The notes beneath the pieces were generated by a model. It was not told the origin of the DNA. It saw only the letters and a program-made list of their open reading frames with translations, and searched no databases. Position numbers and translations under genes: made by a program. From positions 76,932,364-76,996,363 of the forward strand of contig NC_067196.1 of NCBI RefSeq assembly GCF_000699445.3: a DNA stretch of 64,000 nt, written 5' to 3'. Source of the stretch: Schistosoma haematobium. Taxonomy: Eukaryota > Platyhelminthes > Trematoda > Strigeidida > Schistosomatidae. Below are positions 1 through 11,983 of the stretch, piece by piece (positions within the stretch are counted from its first letter, which is position 1; the number at the start of each line of letters is the position of its first letter).

Positions 1-225
1 TATGAGCATCAACTCTAAGATGCAGGTACATCCAGCTGACTAGTCCCAGATAGGACGAAACGCGTGTCTTCGACTCCACTGTTAGCCACTATCCATCTTT
101 GCTTAGAATGCTTGCGAATTAAGGGAGTATCGAGGCAATATATACAGTATGCACATATGACAAATAACAAACTGATCAATTGGGCAGATTCAAGTAAAAC
201 AATACTAAGTGAATTTATTCTGTTA
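1..225 (+). repeat. Smα-type hammerhead SINE, 3' part, cut by window edge
   Basis: The first bases match the downstream half of the fuller unit at 15408-15775: the lead-in to the hammerhead, the hammerhead, then the tail ending near an AACAATAC motif. The ribozyme core reads CTGACTA instead of CTGANGA, so invariant G8 is changed to T; stem II (GTCC/GGAC) and GAAA are kept. Probably catalytically dead. The tRNA-like promoter half lies outside the window. Confidence 0.75.
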
Positions 226-1734
226 CTTTGCTAAATTATCAAAAATCGTATGGATGGATATTAAGGTTATAAATCTTTTGTTGAAGTTTAATTTTTTTGG
301 CCAGAAACCAAATATTCAAAGTCAAGAAAAGTTTTATGACAATCATTTGAATTTTTTTGGCTATCTTTTATTAGACTGCATTTAAAATGTACATTTCAAT
401 CTAAATGTTCTGATTGGATTTACATATGTTAATGTGTGGTAGGAAAAATGTACAGTCTGGTATTTCCCATGTTCTATAGTCCTCAAAAATGCATCAACAG
501 CTGGTCAGCTAATAATTCTTCCATAAATTCAACTAAACATACACACATTAATAAAGCAAACCACATCAAAAACTAAAGTTTATTCAAATGTAATTTACCG
601 TTTAATGAATTACTATGTTGGCCAATTTTATTATAAAGATTACTTTTAAGTTGTAACTATCTGATAAATAAACAGTATGTTTGAAATGATTTTATGGTTG
701 ATTATATATGAAAGGGTTAGAATATATAATTCTTAACGGTATATTTTGTTACATGTTATTTAGGTTAAGCGATTTATAGTCACATGCTACATTGATGTTA
801 TTTGAGAACAAATGGAGATGGGTGAATCTAAGTTTCCTTTTTGAATTATGACTTGTGAAAAAATCACTGAAGGTTTTTTTTATTATTAATAACAATAAAA
901 TTCATATCATGTGAACGGAATAACTAAGTGACCAGTTAAGATGCTTTATTTTATTTAGGGTATTTGGAACTGAACACATATAATTTAATGCATTAGTTAA
1001 CTTACATGCATGTCTGAACACAGTAAATTAGATCGCTACCAACTTTTCAGTAACGGAAACAAAAATTCAAGTAAAATGAGCCTAGAATACAACACTACTT
1101 TCAAAATTGATCAATAACTCTAATCTAAGTCCTATTCATACTAATAACAGGCTTTGGTATGAATTCTTGAAGTTTGAATAAGAATTTTTGAATAGTGAAA
1201 TTCAATCATGTCAAAAATGAAACATATCTTTGCTGATATTAGATGTGTTATATGCGAACGATCAGTAGGTGAATAGTAACCGCTAAGATCTATTTATGGA
1301 CTAATATTATATATATTCTTATTGTATAACTAGTATGTAACTATATTCTATGTATATTCATAGTTAAGGCTTCAATTTAACCTACTGACTATTATTATAA
1401 GATTTAATACTCTTACGTTATTTCCAATTTACTAGTAATAGTCTTTCACAATCACGGCCACTTTTGTCCTGATCTTGTATAATTGTTATTTTCTATTTAA
1501 TGGTATGGTGCAGTCTGGCTTGTTTTTATCTGAAATATCTGAAATACACGATTCATATATAGTTGAAGGGTGATATTGGTATTCTGCACTGAACCGGTTG
1601 CGTTAGTCCAGAATCAACTATCTTGGAGAATCATTAAGAACTCAGAGTTGACTCTAGTCTGCTCATTATGATTTATGCGTCATTGGTATGGTCAATAACT
1701 CGTTGTTGTAATTGACATGATATATTCGCAGGGC
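226..1734. other. unannotated AT-rich stretch
   Basis: No ORF with recognisable content, no repeat that I could pair with another part of the window. Only short AT-rich runs. Confidence 0.6.
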
Positions 1735-2277
1735 ATAAGAACATAACAGAGCAGCATGTTTAAAATTGAAGAACATCTGGAACTCAGAACAACTGTCTGT
1801 CAACCAACACCTGAATAAGAATTTTAAATACAAATATCAAAACAGTTCTACTATAGGGAGCCGAAACTTGGAGAACTACGAAAGCCATCACCCAGAAGAT
1901 ACAAGTGTTTATTAATAGCTGTCTACATAAAATACTTCGGATCCATTGACCAGAAACGATCAGCAACAACCTAGTGTGGGAGAGAACAAACCAAATCCCA
2001 GTGGAGGAAGAAGTCAAGAAGAAGCGTTGGAAGTGGACAGGGCACACATTGAGGAAAGCACCCAATCGCGTCACAAGACGAGAATTCACATGGAATCCTC
2101 AATGCCACAGGAGAAGTGGAAGACCAAAGAACACATTACGTCGAGAGACGGAGACAAACATGAGAAGAATGAACACCAGTTGGATAGAACTAGAAAGGAA
2201 GGCTCAGGATAGAATGGGTTGGAGAACGCTTGTCAGTAGCCCATGCTCTACTGGGGGTAACAGGCGTAAGTAAGTAA
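1735..2277 (+). pseudogene. RTE-clade retrotransposon, C-terminal ORF fragment and 3' end
   Basis: Broken coding sequence for the region after the reverse transcriptase of an RTE-type non-LTR retrotransposon. Pieces are readable in different frames: LKNIWNSEQLSVN near 1765-1805, ENYESHHPEDTSVY, WERTNQIPVEEEVKKKRWKW near 1977-2035, and [15 protein letters not shown] near 2112-2160. The same protein tail is encoded on the minus strand at 9010-9600 and 41753-42335. At least two frameshifts. The 3' end is a short GTAAG-type tandem repeat after GGGGTAACAGGC, the same tail seen at 41753. Strongly 5'-truncated dead copy. Confidence 0.8.
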
Positions 2278-3204
2278 GGACAATAACAAGGATGACCATC
2301 ACGTAATGTTGTTAGTAGATCGAAGTAGTGAAATACAACTTATTGGATTTTTTTGCCATATCACATCACTGAATTATCTCTTCTTTAAAACTCCATCATA
2401 AATTCAGAAATTTCAATGAAAATAAGAAATAGGTTTCTCATGATAGATTCTCTATCACTAGGTCATAAATTCAAATTCTATTCAAAATGTTTTCAATCAT
2501 TCATTACCTTTTTCACATCTGAATATGATTACCCACCATTTTCTTTTATTTATAAAATTTGTAAACTAAAAAGAGTAAAACAAAATAACAGACATTAGGA
2601 AAATAAACATGCATTTTATAAGTAAAAATTCCTGTTTGGTTTGTTTCTGTGTGTGTGTGTGTGTTTTCTCTTCTTAGAAATCCCTTATATGTTCCATTTT
2701 CAATAGTTGATATTTAATTTTATTTGTATATCAGGAATATTGATAATGAATGGTTACTGGTGATTGTATTTTTAGTTGTCCAGTTTAACAAAATAAAAAT
2801 AAAAATAAATAAATAAAACTATGCATCTTATGTAATAATGATTTGCTTTTAACGTGTTCTTTTCTGAAAGAGGAACATTAATTATCCAAACGAATTTTTT
2901 TCACTTTTTTGTTGTTGTCGTTGTTGTTGTTGATCAATTCAATGTGGTAATATTTTATTAATTAATCGAACTGTTGAATAGTTTGACTAAAGTATTTGTT
3001 TTTATCTTACCTTATACATGATTTATAATTTATTTAGTATGTAACCTATTAGATACTAAATTCTAGAACATTGCAAAATGTGTGGTATTTTATGTTATAT
3101 TGTTAAATAATAGAGATTAAAGAGAGAGATAGTTTAGGATGGATAGATTTGAGCTAGTAAATGGATAATATCTGTTTATAATTTTTTTATAAATTAGTAT
3201 TAAT
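2278..3204. other. AT-rich stretch with a (GT)n run
   Basis: Contains a (TG)n microsatellite at about 2648-2664 and a (GTT)n-like run near 2915-2930. A 60-codon ORF at 2416-2598 has no recognisable content and typical AT-rich composition. Confidence 0.55.
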
Positions 3205-3400
3205 ATCAGATTGGTTTTGTAGAGATTGTAGTAATTTCAATGGTTAAAAACCCATGAAATTGGGTGACAAATCAACAATTGTCTTCAGTGAGTTCCTATC
3301 TTACAACAGACCTGGTTGAACTCCACTGGTCGCTACTTCTCACTAGAAATCCAGGATATACCTCGTGAAGCCAGTCACTAGTATTAGTATTTGTAAAATC
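3205..3400 (-). repeat. SINE-B remnant lacking its centre
   Basis: Both ends of the SINE-B unit are present in minus orientation (GGTTTTGTAGAGATTGTAGT at the left; the CTCCACTGGTCGCTACTTCT block and the AGTCACTAGT end at the right), but the tRNA-like promoter and hammerhead in between are missing, replaced by a direct junction near 3255. Confidence 0.65.
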
Positions 3401-3804
3401 AAGTGCTTGGTTTGAAATAAATATACAGTGTATGGTATATGGTAAAGAAGAATGCACTGATTTATCATTAATCGAAATAATTAGTTTAAATTAATCTGAT
3501 ATATTTTGAATAAATTTAAAGTTTTAAGAATATCTCCAAACATAGAAAATCCATGTTAATAGATAGAATATCATGAATAGAATAGAACAGAATGTCACGA
3601 TATCTTTCATAAAGCAGGTAAACAACATTTATTCGCTTTACAAGCAGGGTATGTTTTTGTACACTATTTACTTGTTTCCTCTAACGATAGTTTAAAAATG
3701 TTGGATCCGTGTCGCTAATTTTATGTTTGACGTATTGGCTGATGGGTCCACAGTCTTAATCCTTATATTTGCCAACCTGAAACTATTGCAGCTGTCCTAC
3801 CCTA
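3401..3804. other. unannotated stretch
   Basis: AT-rich; no coding signal and no repeat partner found in the window. Confidence 0.5.
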
Positions 3805-4340
3805 CTGCTTACATTTCGAAACGGGAAACATTGTTATTCTCACTACGCAAAGTAAGGACATGAATGACTGGTGCAGTGAAGATGTATTATTTATCCAAAA
3901 TACATAACAAAACGAGTCGTAAAACCTCGTCCAAAATTACATCATCATTCGACTAAAATACAGTCATTTATACGATTATTTTTGCAGACACTAAATGATA
4001 TCACACATAAGGAAAACTACAACAGAGTTATTGTAAAAACATACACTGAATACAGTTTTACTGAATTGATACATGGAATATAATTATCACACTGAATGAA
4101 AATTCACACTTATCATATAGCACGAAATTTATATTCAATTGATATGTAAAAAAATTAAAAAAAACCCATCATGTCAAAAACACTAATATATGAATGAAGA
4201 ATATTCTTCTCAAAAACATATCTTCAAGTTCTACCATTAAGTATCCTAATTAATAATCCAAAAAAAAATGACCAAGTCACAGACAAAACACATGGTTTAA
4301 AATTATAGCATATAAATTTAGGATTTTAATATAAAACACA
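3805..4340 (+). repeat. dispersed repeat R, copy 1
   Basis: Degenerate match to 13485-14055 and, for the last 200 bp, to the reverse complement of 15205-15405. Shared landmarks are a CGAAACG start block, GAATGACTGGTGCAGTGA-like motif, an AATATTCTT...CTTCA block and a TTTAGGATT end block. No protein homology recognised. It may be a non-autonomous retroelement or LTR piece; termini and target duplication could not be fixed. Confidence 0.5.
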
Positions 4341-4985
4341 ATTATTACTTTCCACCTCTTCGAAAGGTGTTCGGTAACCTACGCTCAAATAATGATAACA
4401 GGTATCATTTAGAAAATCTGTTCAAAGTTACAGATAGCTATAAAGTTTTAAAAACTAACTAGACTGTATTATAAAGAGTTCCAAAGGTATTAATATTGAA
4501 TTTCTCAATCAATATTTTAAAAAAACCCATCAAAAACGTCTTAATTACCTAGTAACAATAAGATTTTCCTGCTGTTATTGGTTCAATATACTTTTTTTTA
4601 TAACCAATGTACTCTTTAACCAATTCATATCCAATAGTTTGTCCATTATAGTTAGTTATTACAATTTACCTAACATTAAAATACTTTCATTTTGTCAATA
4701 ATATTTTTGTTTGTTTGTTAATATGTTATATTATTTGTGTATTGTTATGGTATACCCTACAGGTAAACTAAAATTATCAGTTAAAGATCTTTTATTGTAA
4801 CTAAAACAAATTGGTAAAAGTCAATAATCTTTAAAATATACTATTGAAATGAATTACTAACAAGTTGAATTTAAGCTTTTTGATGTATAATATCAGTTCA
4901 TAAAGAACCTTAGATAAATACTTTTCATATTACATAACTACAATCATATGTCTAGAATATAAAGATTTTTAAAAAATCGATTTCC
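4341..4985. other. unannotated AT-rich stretch
   Basis: No ORF of interest. The last bases before the MITE (4978-4985) are the possible left target duplication of that element. Confidence 0.5.
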
Positions 4986-5274
4986 GGCGAGACAGTAATT
5001 TATGGACGAATTAATCAGGTATAAGAAAACAGGTCTCGAATTTCGGCGCAAAATTCACTCATCGATTTAGCTAAATAGAGTTAGGGCATTATAGTTGATG
5101 TCAGTTTGTGATGAAAACTTTAAATCTAGTTCCTAACCTTAAACATCAGATGTGAATTATAATTATAATTCACCACACTGGTTTATAACCCTCATTTGGT
5201 TGTAATTATTAGGTGGACACTATTAAGGTCACTTTAGCATCGCTCAAAGGTCGTCTATAAACTATAGTCCCACC
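4986..5274. mobile_element. Merlin-type MITE, copy 1
   Basis: About 289 bp with terminal inverted repeats: GGCGAGAC at the left and GTCCCACC at the right, continuing inward as TAATTTATGGACGA against TCGTCTATAAACTATA. The inside (CATTATAGTTGATGTCAGTT; the ATTATAATTATAATTCAC palindrome) matches the reverse complement of 24327-24617. The ends match the longer element at 27058-27691, which carries a Merlin transposase relic; hence the superfamily call. Flanks CGATTTCC and CTATTTGC agree at 6 of 8 bases, compatible with an 8-bp target duplication as known for Merlin. Confidence 0.7.
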
Positions 5275-6179
5275 CTATTTGCTTATCGTTTGTTAATTAT
5301 TTAGATATAGGAGAATGTTTCTTAATCAACAGATTATAATTCTCAATGAAACAATATGTTATATAGAAATTATGTTCTATTTTGTAATATGTCAAAAAAC
5401 AAGTTTGTAAGTACCTTATCTGTTTTCATATTCATATATTTTAACAAAGACTAAACAAATAAAGTATTCTGGTGTATTGTTAATATGTGCCTCAAATGAT
5501 TTCATCAGTTTATTCATTTAAAACTGTTCTTATCATGTATTCAAGGTTGGATCTTTTCTATTTTAAGTTACCAAAAGCATACTAAATGTAAACAATTCCC
5601 TATAATAAACATTATAAATTGTTAGTATCAATGTTGAATTTGGTTGCTATGTTTACTGATATTATCTGTAAATGCTTAAATCGACTGTACGGATATCAAC
5701 TAAAATTTATAATGAAAAGATGATGATATTTTGATAATGATTTTATACTTTACTAAACTCTTCATGCTGCGAATATCTCAACAACAACAACAACAACGAA
5801 AAACGTACTTTTTTTGGTTTTTACTACGAATGTTTCCGAATATAACATCGTAATAAACTTATCAAGTAAGAAAGAGGAAATATGTATCACTAATTAATTT
5901 GGTAGATTGATAATATAGTTCATTTAATTTTCTAACAATATACTGAAATCCCTAATGTGAAAAGAATCTCACATATCGACGTATATTTAAATCTAACGAA
6001 ACAGTTTGTAAATAATTTAAATGTCCTCTGAAATGTTATAACAAAAATTTTATATATTTATGGAAGAGTGATATTTTGGTTTTTTTCTTGTATTCATATA
6101 AATACCTCAATAATTTGGTTGTATCGTATTAAACTGTATATTTACATTACATTATTAATTAATGTTAATAATCATGTGC
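5275..6179. other. unannotated AT-rich stretch
   Basis: Holds a short (CAA)n run near 5783-5800; otherwise nothing that I can name. Confidence 0.5.
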
Positions 6180-6535
6180 TCATTAGCGATTCGCTTCAAG
6201 ACTGATTTCCTGGAGTTCTAGTTGAAGCCGTGGATAGTGGAGTTCAATTTGTGTCGGATGTGAGACAGTTATTTACTTTAGACAGTGGATGAATTGTTGC
6301 ACAAGATCATGAATTGATTGCAGTTATATATTAACACCGTATGATCCCAGATCAGTGATTTAAGGTCTAATCGTTCTCTCACGAGACCGAAATTCCTAGG
6401 TTCGATTCCTATGTGCATGATAGTGGAAGTGTGCTGTTGATTAGTTTCATAACAGGATGAAACGGCCATCCAGTGACTCCAGATTTTCACTGGTGTTCTA
6501 TATTGGATCGACTAATGAATTCAACTATTAAAATT
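6180..6535 (+). repeat. SINE-B, plus orientation, degenerate
   Basis: Order of blocks is that of the family: the GACTGATTTCCTGGAGTTCT head, a tRNA-like part with a B box (GGTTCGATTCC at about 6413-6423), then the ribozyme region and the CCAGTGACTCCAG tail block ending near 6535. In the ribozyme, the CTGA core is replaced by GTTGATTAG-type sequence and stem II has decayed, although GATGAAACGGCC is kept. The ribozyme is judged inactive. Confidence 0.7.
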
Positions 6536-7001
6536 CATGATACGTCTTTTTTATTACTTTTTACTTTCTATAGGGTTGTCGAATTGAAGAAGTTAATAAA
6601 ATTTATTAAATGCTAATTAAACTGATTTATAATTCGGTCAGTTACATGCTGTGGTGGGTTGGTAATTTTGTGAATGAAGGTAAATTAGATAGAATAACAA
6701 GCTGTTTTCATTAATTATAGGTCAAACACTAATCTATAGATAAACCACATCCTTGAAATACATTTAATACATTAATACTTTGTAAATAATTTGTCAGATC
6801 ATTAGGGAAAAGTACTTGAAGATACACTGAGAAATTGAGATATTCATTTTCCCAAATGATGTAAATGTTCGTACATTAATAATAAAGTGTATAGAATAAC
6901 AGATATTTATATTAACTAAAATAAACTGAATTGATATTTAACAAGTTTATTGCGATAAATAAATCAAGAGTTTTAGATCTTAAAAAAATTTGACCTAATT
7001 C
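6536..7001. other. unannotated AT-rich stretch
   Basis: No coding signal or repeat recognised. Confidence 0.5.
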
Positions 7002-7471
7002 TGTACCACAACTATCCTTACAACCAATTTCGATTATGGTTAAATTTTGATTAAGTCTTCTTATTAACAGACAATGTTGTTACAACAGTAACAGTTCGTA
7101 TATTTCTTTGTTATGATTACTAAATCATATGGCAGACTCTAGCTAAAATGTTGGTTACTTAAATATCACTCGATGATTCGTTCTCCCCCCCTCTATGTAT
7201 GTATGTACCCAAATCTTGTTATTACTCCTTAGTTTGCTTTGATGTGCTCTTATACAATTTGACAATAAATTTGCCTATGTAATTGTCCGTATATACTTAC
7301 TTATTCGCCTCTCCATTTCAAATTCGCTTGATGTGCTTATGGTTTGTGATCTTCTCTATCCCGCAATAAACTGTAGTTACAGCTTCTCATTTGCTTCTGA
7401 TTTCAATTATCGTTGAGATTTATATTATAACAATTATCGAGGTGATCGATTAACAAACCAAAGCCACTATA
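7002..7471. repeat. LTR-like dispersed repeat, copy 1
   Basis: About 450 bp nearly identical to 24933-25388 and single-copy otherwise in the window. The unit contains two polyadenylation-type AATAAA signals (near 7263 and 7364) and a C-rich CTCCCCCCCTC tract. Possible ends TGTACCAC and CCACTATA (CCACTACA in the other copy) would be compatible with an LTR of TGTA...TACA type, but I find no matching target duplication. A solo LTR of an unidentified retrotransposon is my best guess. Confidence 0.5.
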
Positions 7472-8166
7472 TCTGTTTTAACTATCAGTAGTAGAGATTA
7501 TTAATATGAATTAACCGTTTGATTAAATTTAAATGTCTGTAAAGATAATATCTAAATAAACGTTAATTTACGGAAAACAAAATTTTGTATTTCAATGATA
7601 TTTCTTCTTAAATTATTAAAAATGTCTAAAAAAAATTAAGAAACCAGAAAATTTCATTGTTCAATGGGTAGCTACCTCTGTTTTGTTCCGGATCACTTAC
7701 GACTCCATCAAGTAATTCTTTACGTGGAATACAATACTGATATGGTATTCAAAGATCTTTTGATTTTTGAAATTTCTCTAATTTAGAATGAGAAATTTAC
7801 TATCTGAGGTAGTCATTTTACCTAAGTTTTATTAAGTATATTTCATGAATTCTCAATAAAGAACTCAGTAAATTTCATCTTAAATATGTTGATAGAACTA
7901 ACATACTGAACTATTTACTAAATTGATGATGGATTCGTTGGAGAAAACTATTACCTAACAATCAATCGAAAATGAAAACACAAGGCTAATGCAACATTCA
8001 CTGCATGTCTTCATTAAGTTCACGAAAAACACAATTTTAAGGTGATTTATGGATACCATTAATAATGTGAAGTGTTTAATAGACGATGGAACTCTTCTCA
8101 GCTGTTCTTAGCCTATTACAGATTTTAAAATCAATTTTAACAAACTGTTAAACAATTTAAACTTCA
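7472..8166. other. unannotated AT-rich stretch
   Basis: Nothing recognisable in either strand. Confidence 0.5.
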
Positions 8167-8740
8167 TTTGGTATTGTTTGTTTGAATCATTTCATTGGTG
8201 TTTATGAATGCGATTGATAAATCTCTTATTGGCATATGCGCATCCTCTGAGGATTGCCTCGACATTACATCAACTAACAAGTCCCGGAGTAAATATCAAC
8301 TCTGGGATGCAAGTACATCCAGATGAGGAGCCCTATATAAGACAAAAAGCGCACTCTGTTGTAGTGACCTACTTTTATCAACAGGAGGCAATTGGTGTAA
8401 TGGAAACAATTATTATTATAACTAATTGTACCAGGGATTGTTTCACTGTACTTGTTTGTTTAACTGTACTAAAATACACACATTCTTCCGTTGATTGTGA
8501 CCTTGCAGGAATTCGGTTACGCTCAGTAAACCCACTTGTAACCTGGCACGATCTCAGTACTCATTCGATACCACGAGATTGCCAACAAATACATATCGAC
8601 TACAGCCATCAACTGCCTTCTGATATTTGACCTGCGGGGGATCGTATCGGTTAACTGACACATAGTCTTCCTGTAGTGGTGATCATAGTCAACTACACTG
8701 TATTTCACTGTTAGCCACCATCCATCTCTGCTTATAAAGT
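8167..8740. repeat. Smα-type SINE split by a solo LTR
   Basis: 8167-8280 matches the Smα tail in minus orientation (TTTGGTATTGTTTG ... GGATTGCCTCG). From about 8285 the sequence runs in plus orientation (ATCAACTCTGGGATGCAAGT, then the ribozyme region ACATCCAGATGAGGAG...), so the unit is inverted upon itself. At 8359 it is interrupted by a 338-bp insertion and resumes at 8702 with CACTGTTAGCCACCATCC. The insertion lies close to the position of the ribozyme cleavage site. The ribozyme core itself has decayed. Confidence 0.7.
8360..8697 (+). mobile_element. solo LTR, family L1, copy 1, with 4-bp target duplication
   Basis: A 338-bp insertion beginning TGTAGTGAC and ending GTCAACTACA, i.e. TG...CA with inverted termini, flanked by the direct repeat CTGT (8356-8359 and 8698-8701). 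Removing it with one CTGT restores the expected Smα sequence, which proves the boundaries. The same unit occurs inverted at 11984-12339. It has no coding capacity of its own; the 140-codon ORF at 8208-8630 runs across its left boundary and is spurious. Length is near that I recall for the LTR of the Ty3-like element Boudicca, but the match is unchecked. Confidence 0.85.
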
Positions 8741-9009
8741 GTTTAGTAATTTCCAATAACAAACATGGAACTGAAGTTAATTTTCTTTTGAAATTCTATA
8801 TATCATTAAATAATTTTTTTAAAATCTTGTTTGAAAGTTTTAAATAATTTTTGAATGATTTCTATTTCAACGTTCTGAACACTAATTCTAATATTTTTTT
8901 ATTGGATATTTACCTTTTTCCTTCAGTGATATAAATCTCATATAAATATCTAAGACAAGTTAAATGAAATATATTTATATTTGAACAGTTTAGTCTTTCA
9001 CGATCATAC

Positions 9010-10595
9010 TACTACTTACTACTACTACCTACGCCAGTTACTCCCAATGAAGCATAGGACGTTGACCAGCATTTTCCAACCCACTCTGTCCTGTGCCTAC
9101 CTTTCTAGTTCGATCCAATTTTTGTTCATTTTTCTCATGTCTATCTCCATTTCCCGGCGTAATGTGTTCTTCGATCTTCCTCTCCTCCTCCTTTGGCCTT
9201 CAGGATTCCATGTGGGGGCTTGATTTGTAACGCAGTTGGGTGCTTTCCTCAATGTGTACCTTATCCACTTCCAGCGCTTCTTCCTGATTTCTTCCTCCAC
9301 TTGGATCTGGTTTGTTCTCTCCCACAGTACGTTGTTGCTGATAGTGTCCAGCCGACGGATCCGAAGTATTTTGCGTAGACAATTGTTAATAAACACCTGT
9401 ATCTTCTGGATGACGGCTTTCGTAGTTCTCCAAGTTTCTGTCCCATACAGTAGAACTGTCTTGACATTTGTATTACAAATCCTGACTTCGATATTGGTTG
9501 ACAGTTGCTTTGAGTTCCAGATGTTCTTCAGTTGTAAATATGCTGCTCTTGCTTCGCCATCCGTGCCTTCACATCTGCATCAGATCAACCCTGTTCATCA
9601 ATGATGCTGCCCAGATATGCAAATGTTTTTACATCTTCCAAATCTTCTCCGTCAATTGTGACTGGATTGGTGCATTCTGTGTTGTATCGGAAAATCCTGC
9701 TTTTCCCTTTGTGTATATTGAGACCTACTGTTGCTGAGGCTGCTGCCACACCGTTTGTCTTCTCCTGCATTTGTTGTTGCGTTTGGGATAGAAGGGCCAG
9801 ATTATCTGCGAAGTCTAGATCATCTAACTGCATCCTAGATGTCCACTGTATCCCGTGTTTCCCTTCAGATGTTGACGTCTTCATGATCCAGTCGATCACC
9901 AGGAGAAAGAGGAAGGGTGAGAGTAAGCAACCTTGCCTGACACCAGTCTTTACTTCGAACGACTTTGTCAATTGTCCTCCATGCACTATTTTGCAGTTTA
10001 ATCCATCATATGAATTCTGTATGATATTGACTATCTCCTAAGGTACGCCGTAGTGTCGAACAAGCTTCCATAGTGTTGTTCTGTCCACGCTGTCAAATGC
10101 CTTTTCGTAGTCCATGAAGTTGATGTAGAGTGGTGAATTCCATTCAAGTGATTGTTCCACAATGATCCGTAGAGTTGTGATTTGGTCTGTACACGATCTA
10201 TCCTTACGGAATCCTGCCTGTTGGTCTCAAAGTTGGGCGTCTATGGAGTCCTTCATCCTGTTTAACAATACCCTGTTGAAGACTTTTCCTGGTATTCAGA
10301 GAAGAGTGATTACCCTGTAGTTATTACACTTGCTGAGATCGCCTTTCTTCGGTATTTTGATCAGAAGTCCTTCTTTCCAGTCTGTTGGTACTTGTTCCTC
10401 ATCCCAAATCTTATTGAAGAGATCGTGGAGTATCCTTGCAGTTACTGCGATGTCTGCTTTCAGTACCTCTGCTGGAATGTTGTCTGGTCCTGCTGATTTG
10501 CCACTCTTGATTTGTCTGATGGCCATGCTGATTGCTTCAATTGTTGGTGGGCCAACATTGATTGGTAGGTCCGTGGGTGCTGCTTCGATGTTGGG
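9010..10595 (-). pseudogene. RTE-clade retrotransposon, 5'-truncated, with 14-bp target duplication
   Basis: The element lies on the minus strand between perfect direct repeats TTTCACGATCATAC at 8996-9009 and 10596-10609. Reading from 10595 down: PPTIEAISMAIRQIKSGKSAG with PDNIPAEVLK and WKEGLLIKIPKKGDLSKCNNYR (fingers of the reverse transcriptase, 10300-10560); a broken middle part; KTGVRQGCLLSPFLFLL and the catalytic-loop region FADNLALLSQT (about 9780-9960); then the C-terminal region with [18 protein letters not shown] sequence and a zinc-knuckle-free basic tail to about 9060. The active-site motif reads FADN rather than FADD, a loss of one catalytic aspartate. Several frameshifts and a stop before LRQQQAGF-like sequence. 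The 3' tail is a (TAG)n-type run. Confidence 0.9.
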
Positions 10596-10609
10596 TTTCA
10601 CGATCATAC

Positions 10610-11349
10610 ACAAATGGTTAGATTATTTTTTCACAGTTTGAGCAGAACAGTGATTAGAAAATTTTAGAGGAAGATAGTTTCTTTAGTAACTTAAAAAAGA
10701 GTCCTTTAACAAATAGAGACATTTTTTATTATAATGCTTCAAACAGCGTTTTTTGTTGTTAAAATGGTTTCACAAAAAAAACTCAATAAATATTCTATTC
10801 ATTTTAAGTTGATACTCATATCAATTGATGTATATATATATAGGAGGTGAGCTGCAAAATTCTCAGATTTACCCACTCCAGCTTATTACGCAATGAACAC
10901 CGACAAATAGATATGGCCATTGTAAAAGTAAAAACTACAACTTTACTTTGAAGCAGCCTAATTTGCCGAAAGTATGCCTCTTGAATGTCTGTAAATGATA
11001 TTGCGTTTTTTTGATGTTATGCAAATACTACTGAAAAAAGCAGAGATTAATGAGATAGACCAACAGTGTTTAAATATAAAATTTGCTAGATATCTTATTG
11101 GTAGTAATCTCCAATTTATTTACTGCAAATCATTCCTTATCAAAGCAACGGTTTTATGGTATATTCTCAAGAAACTTAATTTTTATCACTTTCTGAAGTT
11201 CACTTGGAAGAGTTTCTTCACATATTTCGCCTAAAATTAATTATAGTATTCAAACAGATGTATTGAGGAAATCATCTTTAAAGAATTTTGCTTTTATTCA
11301 TTGCAAAGTTGGATTTTTATATCAACCTATTAGTTTATTACTTATATTC
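10610..11349. other. unannotated AT-rich stretch
   Basis: A 79-codon ORF (10995-11234) shows no recognisable motif. A short TATA run occurs near 10830-10842. Confidence 0.5.
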
Positions 11350-11735
11350 AGAGAGGGGTTTTGTAGATAATATAGAAATATAGTAGTTGAACTCATAAGT
11401 GGTTTGAAGATAGACCACCATGGAAAAACTGGAAGCACTGGATGGCCGTTTCGTCCTATTGTGGGACTCCTCAGAAGTGCACATCCACGATACCCTCTCG
11501 CGAGATTCGAACCCAGGACGTATCAGTCTCCCGAGAGAAAGCTTAAACTATAAGTTACTGAGCCGACTCGTATCCAACGGTGTTAACGTTTAATTTCAAC
11601 CAATCCACGAAATTGTACCACCATCACAACAGACCCGGTTGAACTTCACTGGTCACTGCTTATCACTTGAACTCCAGGAAATATCTCTTGGAGACCGTCA
11701 CTAGTGAGCATATGATGATTATAATCATGTAGGGG
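11350..11735 (-). repeat. SINE-B, nearly full length, start of a tandem
   Basis: Minus orientation. Contains the tail (AGACCACCATGGAAAA), the ribozyme, the tRNA-like part with B box GATTCGAACCCAGG (reverse of GGTTCGAATC) and A box region, and the head block ending AGTCACTAGTGAGCATATG near 11715. It then restarts with AGGGGGTTTGT at about 11730, the beginning of a second unit, so the copy belongs to a tandem. Unit length is about 380 bp. In the ribozyme CTGAGGA, stem II and GAAA are present, but stem III has a mismatch and stem I loses its closing pair. Confidence 0.8.
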
Positions 11736-11983
11736 GTTTGTATATATTATAGTAATTTAGTAGTTGAATTCATGAAATAAACAACAAACAATACAGTCTT
11801 TTTCTAAACATAACAGTTGATTATTGTTACTTACTTTATGAATATTTTCTATATCTCAAGTAACAAATATTACATGAATACACACATTAGGAGTTTATGT
11901 TATTATACGATTATTGTTTGGACAACAGTATGTTGACAATTGATTTCTGTATTTATGAATCATGTAAAATACATTGAAGCCTT

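Noticed and set aside
8208..8630. 140-codon plus ORF (and its mirror images at 8523-8762, 11940-12176, 12069-12335)
   Set aside because: They cross the boundary of a solo LTR and an Smα unit; the same peptides appear in both LTR copies simply because the DNA is repeated. No motif.
11500..11580. tRNA-gene-like sequences with A and B boxes in SINE units (also 14210-14280, 15462-15520, 16460-16530, 19030-19090, 40850-40920)
   Set aside because: The boxes are present, but no cloverleaf with proper acceptor stem could be drawn; all lie within SINE consensus, so they are pol III promoter relics, not tRNA genes.
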